64,000 nt of DNA. It comes from Bacteroidales bacterium. GTDB lineage: Bacteria; Bacteroidota; Bacteroidia; Bacteroidales; P3. The position numbers and the translations under genes were made by a program. This document shows positions 1 to 6,537 of this stretch, piece after piece; the first letter of the stretch is position 1; each line of letters begins with the position of its first letter. The notes beneath the pieces were generated by a model. The model saw nothing but the letters and a program-made list of their open reading frames with translations, ran no database searches and had not been told where the DNA came from. The stretch covers positions 1-64,000 of the forward strand of contig JAFXAA010000036.1 of NCBI GenBank assembly GCA_017522105.1, read 5' to 3'.

Positions 1-199
1 CTACGACGAGGCTGGCGAGTTCTCCTACCTTGTAGGACTACCCGGAAAAAGCGGTGTGGGCGGAGGTATCGCCGCCATTTATCCATCCCGCTATTCCGTA
101 GCGGTATGGAGTCCGCGACTCAACGAGAAAGGCAATTCGGTTATGGGAATGAAAGCACTTGAACTACTCACCACCGAAACGGAAGAGTCTATTTTCTAA
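1..199 (+). CDS. glsA: Glutaminase A, C-terminal fragment (cut by window edge)
   Basis: The reading frame enters from the left edge (first full codon at base 2) and stops with TAA at 197-199, giving 65 residues. It contains the glutaminase C-terminal signature '[13 protein letters not shown]' followed by '[13 protein letters not shown]' and a final 'GMKALELLT' helix, which are the serine-dependent beta-lactamase-fold glutaminase motifs. The family hydrolyses L-glutamine to glutamate and ammonia in the cytosol. The catalytic N-terminal part lies outside the window. No hairpin terminator was seen right after the stop. Confidence 0.9.
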   Translation, partial: YDEAGEFSYLVGLPGKSGVGGGIAAIYPSRYSVAVWSPRLNEKGNSVMGMKALELLTTETEESIF

Positions 200-471
200 G
201 AGTGGATTGTGTTTTCTAGCATAGAACTCGCTTATGTGTACAATCTGAATAAAGTCGGTCTGAAAAACTGCGGGTAGCGTATTGATTTTCACGATGGGAG
301 AACATCGGATGTGAGTCTATAGGTTTTACTCCCCTTTTACTCCTCTTTTTATCATCCTTTACTCAAATTCTGCCTGGGTATAGGGTAGGTCTAGTGATCG
401 TCCTGTGTCGCTAAGGTGCTTTTTTATTCAGTGTTGCATTTGCAACTGGAACTTAGGAGCCGACGTTCAGA
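200..471. other. Intergenic region with an 11-bp-register pyrimidine-rich array
   Basis: No gene seen. Bases 321-375 read as five consecutive 11-mers (aggttttactc, cccttttactc, ctctttttatc, atcctttactc, aaattctgcct). The 23-base stretch 320-342 recurs exactly at 42834-42856. Further 11-mer-like words such as aggtctagtga follow up to about 400. This is one locus of the dispersed 11-bp family described in the findings. Confidence 0.6.
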
Positions 472-639
472 TTAGCAGTCGTTTTTGGCGGCCAGCCAGC
501 AGCCGGCGGCCATCACGGCGGTGGCGACGAGGAAGAAGGGCGTCAACGGCTCGCTGATCAGCAGGAACGACAGGGCGGCGCCGATGAAGGGGGCAAAGGC
601 GTAGTAGGTGCTGGTGCGGGCGGCGTCATTGAGCGCCTT
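472..639 (-). pseudogene. C-terminal remnant of an EamA/DMT-family transporter
   Basis: On the minus strand, codons 639-472 read 'KALNDAARTSTYYAFAPFIG', then a hydrophobic helix and a TAA stop at 474-472. This is the last two-helix part of a drug/metabolite transporter (EamA) domain. Only about 55 of roughly 290 residues remain, and the upstream sequence switches into an unrelated AraC fragment, sharing about 14 bases in two frames. It cannot encode a working transporter. The family assignment rests on the recognised motif only. Confidence 0.6.
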
Positions 640-739
640 TCGTATGGCTGGGACTGGTGCCGGTCTGGCGTTTGAACCAGGTACCGAAGGCCGACTGGTT
701 GGGGAAGCCGAACTCCTGCCGCACGGCGACGTCGATGCG
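626..739 (-). pseudogene. C-terminal remnant of an AraC-type regulator
   Basis: Minus-strand codons 739-626 read 'RIDVAVRQEFGFPNQSAF' then 'GTWFKRQTGTSPS' and a TGA stop. This is the second helix-turn-helix of an AraC-family DNA-binding domain (typical pattern GF..QS.F...FK...G.SPS). About 37 residues remain out of about 100 for the domain. Upstream, the reading changes to an unrelated pyruvate:ferredoxin oxidoreductase-like fragment, so this is a broken piece, not a gene. Confidence 0.6.
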
Positions 740-746
740 CGGCCCC

Positions 747-812
747 ACCGCCGAATCCGATGTCATAGCCCCAGCCGTCGCCGCCGAAGAGCCAGTGGAT
801 CTTCGGCGGCGA
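747..812 (-). pseudogene. Internal fragment resembling pyruvate:ferredoxin oxidoreductase (TPP region)
   Basis: Minus-strand codons read 'PPKIHWLFGGDGWGYDIGF' followed by GG. The block GGDGW-YDIGFGG is the thiamine-pyrophosphate-binding signature of PFOR-type enzymes (NifJ). Only about 22 residues are readable, flanked on both sides by sequence that does not continue the family. It joins directly to the AraC fragment. The short length makes this the least certain of the three fragments. Confidence 0.45.
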
Positions 813-845
813 GACTGTCGGGAAGTGAGTATGTTGTTGTGTGGT

Positions 846-1835
846 TCATTTTAATTCAGTCCTCCAGCCAAGGTCGTTATGCATCTTATCGATAATACGT
901 TTCAACTCCACAATTTCATTCTCATAGTTATCAGCCGCACGGCAAGTATCTATATCGTTTATCGCCATATCGAAAATTTTCAACAGGTTCATAATTGCTG
1001 GTAGAAAATGCTGACAGTTGGTTTCGACAAAGAGGTCGAAATAAATCCCCGTTTCTGGATTCTCTTCGGGGTCTTTCTTGAGTATATCGTAGTTATCTTT
1101 GAAAGTCTTGCCCAATTCCGCTAAACTCCTCTCCATCGCTCTTTTTGCCCAAGGGAATGCCTGTCGCCATTCTCCGATTTTGAGTAAGAAATCGGCTTGG
1201 TCTTGGAACGAACAATTTCTTATCGCCAATGTGTGCTGTGGTGGAATGTAAAGTAGCCACGGCTTTGGTTCGGCTTCATGTACAGATACCATCGCCACCT
1301 TGAAATCACTCGTGCTGTAGACCTCGTTGGCAAGTTCTTTTTTCGCCGAAGGACTTACAAAACCTTTCACCGTTCCGCACACAAAGTAGTCAATTCCTGT
1401 TGCAGGGTCTGTATCGTGTTCAAGGAGCGACTTTTCTGCCAATATCAATTGCGACAACGGCATCCAGCTTACAATTCGGGAATCGCTGTCATCCGGCTTT
1501 TTCGCTTTGTTGTGCAACTTGCCGCAATAGTGGTGTGTGATTACCGGCACACCGTCCACTATTCTGTTCTGCTCATCCATCGTCCAGTCGTCCGTGTCGG
1601 GAGACCATAAATCACCGCGCAGGGCAATGTCTTCAATTTCGTCCATCACCCAATTGTCGTAAGGGACAATGAAGAACTCCGTGAACTCGCCCTTGCCGTA
1701 CAAGTCTGTTTCGGGGAAGCCAGCACCGCAGTTTGGGTCAAGTCCTGCTGTTTTGGTCAATATCAGCCACGACTTACCGAATTGCACATCCTCTTCCTCG
1801 GAGAAATGTATTATTTTGTATCGACGGTATTTCAT
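846..1835 (-). CDS. Hypothetical protein, 329 aa, AT-rich
   Basis: Unrecognised soluble protein with no signal peptide or obvious membrane segment; rich in Trp, Asp and Glu. The C-terminal 40 residues look helical ('YENEIVELKRIIDKMHNDLG'). It starts 7 bases after the stop of the WG-repeat gene on the same strand, so the two are probably co-transcribed. Base composition is visibly more AT-rich than the genes from 2929 onward, which suggests the pair was acquired together. A role as an immunity or effector-partner protein is possible but nothing in the sequence proves it. Confidence 0.7.
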   Translation of the reverse strand: MKYRRYKIIHFSEEEDVQFGKSWLILTKTAGLDPNCGAGFPETDLYGKGEFTEFFIVPYDNWVMDEIEDIALRGDLWSPDTDDWTMDEQNRIVDGVPVITHHYCGKLHNKAKKPDDSDSRIVSWMPLSQLILAEKSLLEHDTDPATGIDYFVCGTVKGFVSPSAKKELANEVYSTSDFKVAMVSVHEAEPKPWLLYIPPQHTLAIRNCSFQDQADFLLKIGEWRQAFPWAKRAMERSLAELGKTFKDNYDILKKDPEENPETGIYFDLFVETNCQHFLPAIMNLLKIFDMAINDIDTCRAADNYENEIVELKRIIDKMHNDLGWRTELK

Positions 1836-1842
1836 TATTCAA

Positions 1843-2616
1843 TCAGTCTATATTCCAGTAATTGTCGGGGTCACCCTCAAAAGCATCCAGCCACATATCT
1901 TTCGCTTCGTCCCATGCGCCTTTTTCTATCTGCCGGATTTGCTTTTCTGTTAGTTCGTAATCCTTTTGATATTTAGATGGCCGTATATAATCGAACTTCA
2001 AAAAGTATTGTTGACCGTCTTTTACAACGTTAGTGCCGTCAAGATGTTTGCCATAGAAGTTCCAAATCTTGTCATAATCTAACGGAAGCACTTCTTTCCC
2101 GTCGCAATCAACAATACCCCAGTATTCTTTTCCGTCTACTTGCTTGTTTACACGCGCCAATCCATCGTCAAAGCCATCAATCCATGAATATCTACCTTGG
2201 GGTATTACCTCATTTCCATTTCTATCAATCGCAAAGCATCCATCATCGCCAATTACGGTTATCACACTGCCTAATGTAACGCTGTTGTACTTTACATCTA
2301 AAAACATTGTTCCGTCGGTATGTATCAACCCATAGTGATATTTTACCCTCGCATCAACGGAGCCATCTTTTTTAATGAACGCATAAGGGTGTAATATTCC
2401 AACAATAAGCAAATCGTCTTTTTCCCAACAATCATTGCAGATGGCATCATAAATCGGCTTCACAACGATTTCTCCTTTACGGTTCATCAAGCCCCATTTG
2501 CGCTGACGTGTGATAAATGGAATTAGCAAGCGGTCATCTTTCTCTATATTATGGTTGCCCACTAACACAGACGCTCTAATGCCTAACTGAGAATATTTCC
2601 ACCAAATATCATTCAT
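1843..2616 (-). CDS. WG-repeat (KWG-type) protein
   Basis: A 257-aa protein if started at ATG 2616-2614 ('MNDIWWKYSQLG'). A longer frame to 2697 runs into the tandem-repeat DNA and is less likely. It shows WG-repeat units: 'RKWGLMNRKGEIVVKPIYD', 'KYHYGLIHTDGTMFLDVKY', 'GCFAIDRNGNEVIPQ', 'EYWGIVDCDGKEVLPLDYD'. These beta-hairpin repeats are common in Bacteroidetes proteins of unknown function. No signal peptide is visible with this start. It is the upstream member of the AT-rich pair with the gene at 846-1835. Function unknown. Confidence 0.75.
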   Translation of the reverse strand: MNDIWWKYSQLGIRASVLVGNHNIEKDDRLLIPFITRQRKWGLMNRKGEIVVKPIYDAICNDCWEKDDLLIVGILHPYAFIKKDGSVDARVKYHYGLIHTDGTMFLDVKYNSVTLGSVITVIGDDGCFAIDRNGNEVIPQGRYSWIDGFDDGLARVNKQVDGKEYWGIVDCDGKEVLPLDYDKIWNFYGKHLDGTNVVKDGQQYFLKFDYIRPSKYQKDYELTEKQIRQIEKGAWDEAKDMWLDAFEGDPDNYWNID

Positions 2617-2659
2617 ATTATTATATTCGTATTTTATGCTATTGTTTTTCTGCATTTTC

Positions 2660-2826
2660 ACCGCGCACGGGTGCGGGGTGGCGTTGCAGGGCTGCAAAAT
2701 GACCGCGCACAGGTGCGGAGGGCATTACACGGCTGTAAATTGACTGCGCACAGGTGCGGAGCGGATTGCACGGCTGCAAAATGATCGCGCACGGGTGCGG
2801 GGCGCGTTGTATGGACACCGAGCATT
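2660..2826. repeat. Four tandem 41-42-bp repeats with internal palindromes
   Basis: Units begin near 2660, 2702, 2743 and 2784 (spacing 42, 41, 41). Each carries a GCAC-GG/AG-GTGC core (for example gcgcacgggtgcgg) followed in three units by a second near-palindrome such as ttgcacggctgcaa. The block sits upstream of the WG-repeat gene, between it and the iorB terminator. There are no unique spacers and no cas genes, so it is not a CRISPR array. Function unknown. Confidence 0.75.
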
Positions 2827-2869
2827 TCATACAGTTTTATGAACGCAACACTTTAGATAATATTGTCTA

Positions 2870-2910
2870 TAAAAGAAAAAAGATGCGGAGCCCTCGGCTC
2901 CGCATCTTTT
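2870..2910 (-). terminator. Rho-independent terminator after iorB
   Basis: An 11-bp perfect stem (gatgcggagcc 2882-2892 with ggctccgcatc 2896-2906) and a 3-base loop. An A-rich tract just below 2882 gives a U-tract on the minus strand, and T's at 2907-2910 would also permit plus-strand termination. It lies about 20 bases past the iorB stop. Confidence 0.85.
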
Positions 2911-2928
2911 CGTATATGTATCTGCGCT

Positions 2929-3492
2929 TTATTTGGCGTCGCGGCCGGCGCGGATGGCTTTGATGTTGGTCTCCACCACGGCGTCGCCCTTGCGGCCGAA
3001 GATGGCCTTGATGGCCTTCTCCAGCTCGTCGAAGGCAATCTCCAGGTAGGGGGCTGCAGCGCCGAGGAGCACCATGTTGCCGCGGGCGTTGAGCTCCTTG
3101 GCGATGGCGTTGGCGTTGAAGCAGACCAGCTTGGGCAGCTTCTTCAGCTCGGCATAGACCTTCTCGATATCGGGGTAGTTGCTGATGTTGACGAAGGGGT
3201 CGCTGTTGGTGATGACCACGCCGTCGGGGGCCAGGAAGGTGAGGTAGCGCAGGGCCTCCATGGGCTCGGAGCTGAGGATGATGTCGGCCTTGCCTTCGGG
3301 GATTACGTCGGCGAAGATGGGCTCGCTGCTGACGCGGAGGTGGCTGAACACCGAGCCGCCGCGCTGGCTCATGCCGTGGATTTCGCTCTGCTTGACGTTG
3401 AGGCCCAGGTTGAGGGCGGCGTCGCTGATGATCTTGGCCACGGAGACGATGCCGTCGCCGCCTACGCCGCAAAGTATGATGTCTTTCTTCAT
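2929..3492 (-). CDS. iorB: Indolepyruvate ferredoxin oxidoreductase, beta subunit
   Basis: A 187-aa POR gamma-type subunit with the N-terminal 'CGVGGDGIVSVAKI' glycine motif and 'QSEIHGMSQRGGSVFSHLR', the conserved E-x-x-GMSQRGG block of this family. It pairs with IorA to oxidise aryl pyruvates (indole-, phenyl-, hydroxyphenylpyruvate) to aryl-acetyl-CoA with ferredoxin as acceptor, in amino-acid fermentation. It lies 12 bases downstream of iorA on the same strand, and a strong terminator follows, making a two-gene operon. Confidence 0.93.
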   Translation of the reverse strand: MKKDIILCGVGGDGIVSVAKIISDAALNLGLNVKQSEIHGMSQRGGSVFSHLRVSSEPIFADVIPEGKADIILSSEPMEALRYLTFLAPDGVVITNSDPFVNISNYPDIEKVYAELKKLPKLVCFNANAIAKELNARGNMVLLGAAAPYLEIAFDELEKAIKAIFGRKGDAVVETNIKAIRAGRDAK

Positions 3493-3504
3493 TGTTTCTT
3501 CGTT

Positions 3505-5091
3505 TTATTTGTTAGCAGCAATACGTTTCTTGTTCTCGACGATGCAGACGCGCTGCGGGATGATGACGCTCACGCCGTTGTAGGCGATCTCCTCTTCGAG
3601 GATCTTCATGAACTCGTCGTGGTTCTTGGGCAGCGGCACAATGTGGCGGATGTGCTTCTCGTCGACGCCGAGGCCCTTGCAGATGTTGAAGAGCTTCATG
3701 TTGGCGCTTGATGGCTGGCCGCCGGTCATGGCCGTGATGTCGTTGTCGAGGATCATGATGACGACGTTGGCCTTCTCGTTGACGCAGTCCAGCAGACCGG
3801 TCATGCCGCTGTGGCCAAACGTGCCGTCGCCGATGACGCCGATGGCGGGGAAGATGCCCATCTCGGCGGCTCCCTTGGCCATAGTGATCGAGGCACCCAT
3901 GCAGACGGTGGTGTCGATGGCACCCATGTTGAAGCCGAGGGTGTAGCATCCGATGTCGCCGAAGACGCGGCCGTTGGGGTATTTCTTCATCACGTCGATG
4001 ACGGCCTGGTAGCTGTCGATGTGGGGGCAACCCTGGCAGAGGGCCGGCGGGCGGTTGGTGACCACCTCGGGCACCGACGGGCCTTTGGGCATGGGCTTGC
4101 CGAGGGCGGCAGCCACCTTCTCGGCGTTCAGCTCGCCGTCGCGGCGGATGGTCTCGTCCAGGCGGCCGTGCACGGGCTTGCCTTTGCCCAGGAAGCCTTT
4201 GATGTGCTCCTCGACGAAGGGCTGGCCGTCCTCGAGCACGAGGATTTCCTGCACCTCGTCATAGAGCTTGTTCAGCATGTTGAACGGCAGGGGGTACTGC
4301 GTGATCTTCACCACGGGATAGGGGCACTTGCCGCCGGGGAAGTTTTCCTGCAGGTAGTTGAAGGCGATGCCGGTGGTGATGATGCCGCGGCTCTTGTCCT
4401 CGCCGGGGATGTACTGGTTGAAGCCGCACTCCTCGCTCATCTTGGTGAACTTGGGCTGCTTGTCGATCAGGTCGCGGTAGAGGCGCTTGGCGTTGACGGG
4501 GAGCAGCACGTAGCTCTTGGGGTCGCTGGGGCTGCTGAGGGGGTTCTGGGCGCGGACGGGCTTGCGCTCGACGCCGGCACGGCTGTGGGCCAGGCGGGTG
4601 GGGATGCGCATCAGGATGGGGGTGCCCAGCTGCTCGCTGAGGTCATAGCCGGCGAAGACCATGTCGTAGGCCTCCTGCTGGTTTGAGGGCTCGAGCATGG
4701 GGATCATGGCCCAATGGCCGTAGTAGCGGCTGTCCTGCTCGTCCTGGCTGGAGAACATGCTGGGGTCGTCGGCCACGACGATGATGACACCCTTGGTGCC
4801 GATGATTGAGGCGTTCATGAAGGGGTCGCCGCAGACGTTGAGGCCCACGTGCTTCATGCAGGTCATGGCGCGCTTGCCGCTGTAGGCCACGCCGATGGAG
4901 GCCTCGAGGGCGGTCTTCTCGTTGGCGCACCAGTTGGCCACCACGCCCTGCTCTTTGGCCTGTTTGCTCTTCATCACATATTCGGTAATCTGGGTCGACG
5001 GGGTGCCCGGGTAGCTGTTGATGGCGCTGCCGCCGGCATCGATAAATGCCTGTGCTATAGCCTCGTCGCCTAAAAGAAGGAGTTTTGACAT
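3505..5091 (-). CDS. iorA: Indolepyruvate ferredoxin oxidoreductase, alpha subunit
   Basis: A 528-aa thiamine-pyrophosphate enzyme. The N-terminal pyrimidine-binding domain has 'INSYPGTPSTQITEYV'. The TPP domain has 'CQGCPHIDSYQAV', 'GDIGCYTLG' and the GDG...N motif ('GVIGDGTFGHSG' then 'ILDNDITAMTGGQ'). The protein ends soon after 'RVCIVENKKR', so the C-terminal 2x[4Fe-4S] ferredoxin domain of archaeal IorA is missing and no cysteine cluster follows. Electrons would have to leave by another route. A -7 box (TACCTTTG, minus strand, 5140-5133) lies about 40 bases upstream of the start. Confidence 0.93.
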   Translation of the reverse strand: MSKLLLLGDEAIAQAFIDAGGSAINSYPGTPSTQITEYVMKSKQAKEQGVVANWCANEKTALEASIGVAYSGKRAMTCMKHVGLNVCGDPFMNASIIGTKGVIIVVADDPSMFSSQDEQDSRYYGHWAMIPMLEPSNQQEAYDMVFAGYDLSEQLGTPILMRIPTRLAHSRAGVERKPVRAQNPLSSPSDPKSYVLLPVNAKRLYRDLIDKQPKFTKMSEECGFNQYIPGEDKSRGIITTGIAFNYLQENFPGGKCPYPVVKITQYPLPFNMLNKLYDEVQEILVLEDGQPFVEEHIKGFLGKGKPVHGRLDETIRRDGELNAEKVAAALGKPMPKGPSVPEVVTNRPPALCQGCPHIDSYQAVIDVMKKYPNGRVFGDIGCYTLGFNMGAIDTTVCMGASITMAKGAAEMGIFPAIGVIGDGTFGHSGMTGLLDCVNEKANVVIMILDNDITAMTGGQPSSANMKLFNICKGLGVDEKHIRHIVPLPKNHDEFMKILEEEIAYNGVSVIIPQRVCIVENKKRIAANK

Positions 5092-5132
5092 AATACTATA
5101 TTTTTGTTAATACTTAATTCTGATTTGAGTTG

Positions 5133-5140
5133 CAAAGGTA
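5133..5140 (-). promoter_or_regulatory. Bacteroidetes -7 box upstream of iorA
   Basis: Minus-strand TACCTTTG matches the TAnnTTTG consensus about 42 bases before the iorA ATG. No clean TTTG was found at the expected -33 position, so only the -7 element is claimed. Confidence 0.5.
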
Positions 5141-5296
5141 TGAAAAAAAATCCAAATAGCGGGATAATTTTTCTATTTTTCTGTAAATTGCTGAGTTATA
5201 AATTTCTATATTCTCCTGCTCGCTACGCGAGCGAAATCTTGTAAATCTGGTAAATTATTCCGGGTGCGGCGGGATGGCTGGTGGGTGGTTTTGTAT

Positions 5297-5351
5297 AGGT
5301 CTTCAGTAGGTCTATTAGCCGTTTAGTAGCCGTTTAGTAGCCGTTAAGGAC
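5297..5351. repeat. 11-bp-register array (five units)
   Basis: Five consecutive 11-mers: aggtcttcagt, aggtctattag, ccgtttagtag, ccgtttagtag, ccgttaaggac. It lies in the 719-bp divergent gap between iorA and the glycosyltransferase. No other gene is visible in that gap apart from the palindrome at 5452-5617. It belongs to the dispersed family described in the findings. Confidence 0.75.
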
Positions 5352-5451
5352 CTGCAAAGCCAATAAAAATAGGCAAAAGCGGATTTTTGTCTTTGGTAGT
5401 AGTTGTATGCCAGCGTGTTATCGGCAGGGTGGTTGCGAAGTTGTGGTTGAG

Positions 5452-5617
5452 GCGTTACAGCGTTACAGCGTTACAGTTCGAAATCTCCTATTTGAAAAGT
5501 CAAAAAAAAATTCTTATATCTATATATCTATATTAATATAGATATATAGATATAAGGTATAATTTGGGGTAGGAGGAAAAGCAAAATGGGAACTGTAACG
5601 CTGTAACGCTGTAACGC
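5452..5617. repeat. Nested palindrome (cruciform-like) built from 8-bp units
   Basis: Outer arms of 27 bp are perfectly inverted (5452-5478 with 5591-5617). Each is three copies of cgttacag or its complement ctgtaacg, plus flanks. The centre holds a perfect 44-bp AT palindrome (5513-5556) made of tatatcta-type octamers. A further short pair, ctccta/taggag, lies between. No ORF and no transposase is present. It sits in the intergenic gap between divergent genes. Confidence 0.85.
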
Positions 5618-5777
5618 TCGGGTGTTTTTCTGAACTTGGTTTGCGGTTTAATGTCCTTTTACTGAAGATGTTGGCTGGGATTGTGCCGGTGTTGTTGACA
5701 ATTTCCCGACATTGACCTGTTGCTTATAGTGGCGGAGGGCTTTTTAACTTTTTTTTTCATGATTGAAAATTATTTCG

Positions 5778-5785
5778 TAATTTTG
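5778..5785 (+). promoter_or_regulatory. Bacteroidetes -7 box for the glycosyltransferase gene
   Basis: TAATTTTG (consensus TAnnTTTG) lies 25 bases upstream of the ATG at 5811, downstream of an AT-rich stretch. The -33 region is T-rich without a perfect TTTG at the ideal spacing. Confidence 0.5.
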
Positions 5786-5810
5786 CAGCCAGTTATAAAG
5801 AATATATATT

Positions 5811-6536
5811 ATGTCCGACACACTTGTTATCACCCCGACCTACAACGAGAAAGAGAACATCGAGGCCATCATCCGCAAGGTCTTTTCGCTCCCCAAGGAG
5901 TTCGATATGCTCATCGTCGAAGACAATTCTCCCGACGGCACCGCCGACATCGTCAAGCGGCTGATGAAGGAGTTTCCGGAGCGCCTGTTCATTGTGGAAC
6001 GCAAAGGCAAGCTGGGTCTCGGCACCGCCTACCTCGACGGCATGCGCTGGGGCAACGAGCACGGCTACGACTATATGATTGAGATGGATGCCGACTTCAG
6101 CCACAACCCCGACGACCTGGTGCGCCTCTACGACGCCTGCGCCAGTGGCAAGGGCGACGTGGTGGTGGGCTCGCGCTATGTGGGCGGCAAGGTGTCGGTG
6201 GTCAACTGGCCCATCGGGCGCCTGCTGATGAGCTACTACGCCTCGAAATACGTCCGCATCGTCACCGGCATGAAGGTCTGCGACGCCACCGCCGGCTTCG
6301 TCTGCTGGAGCCGCCGCGTGCTGGAACGCATGAAGTTCGACAAGGTGAAGTTCGTAGGCTACGCCTTCCAGATCGAGATGAAGTACACGGCCACGCGCCT
6401 GGGCTTCAAGGTCTACGAGGTGCCCATAGTCTTCACCGACCGCGTCCTCGGCACCAGCAAGATGAGCATGAAGATCTTCAAGGAGGCATTCTTCGGCGTC
6501 TTCAACCTCAAGTTCCGCAACTGGAGTAATTATTGA
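5811..6536 (+). CDS. Polyprenol-phosphate mannosyltransferase-like GT2 glycosyltransferase
   Basis: A 241-aa cytosolic GT2 enzyme of the dolichol-phosphate mannose synthase type. It has 'VITPTYNEKENIEAII', 'VEDNSPDGTADIV', the DxD-like 'IEMDADFSHNPDDL', 'VVGSRYVGG' and 'EVPIVFTDRVLGTSKMS'. No transmembrane C-terminus is present, as in the short bacterial members. It is expected to move a sugar from GDP- or UDP-sugar onto a polyprenyl phosphate for periplasmic glycosylation. It ends one base before the next gene, so it is probably translationally coupled to the peptidase. Confidence 0.88.
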   Translation: MSDTLVITPTYNEKENIEAIIRKVFSLPKEFDMLIVEDNSPDGTADIVKRLMKEFPERLFIVERKGKLGLGTAYLDGMRWGNEHGYDYMIEMDADFSHNPDDLVRLYDACASGKGDVVVGSRYVGGKVSVVNWPIGRLLMSYYASKYVRIVTGMKVCDATAGFVCWSRRVLERMKFDKVKFVGYAFQIEMKYTATRLGFKVYEVPIVFTDRVLGTSKMSMKIFKEAFFGVFNLKFRNWSNY

Positions 6537-6537
6537 T

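Noticed and set aside
608-895. Plus-strand ORF of 95 aa
   Set aside because: Arg-rich shadow of the minus-strand fragments, which match known families.
2660-2826. CRISPR-like array
   Set aside because: Units are contiguous and similar throughout; there are no unique spacers and no cas genes.
3811-4686. Long antisense ORFs opposite iorA, hisS, korA, EF-G and others
   Set aside because: Val/Leu/His-rich shadows caused by high GC content; the opposite strand has clear families with catalytic motifs.
5452-5617. Replication or plasmid origin iterons
   Set aside because: No rep or par gene nearby, and the octamers are arranged as inverted arms in a chromosomal promoter gap.
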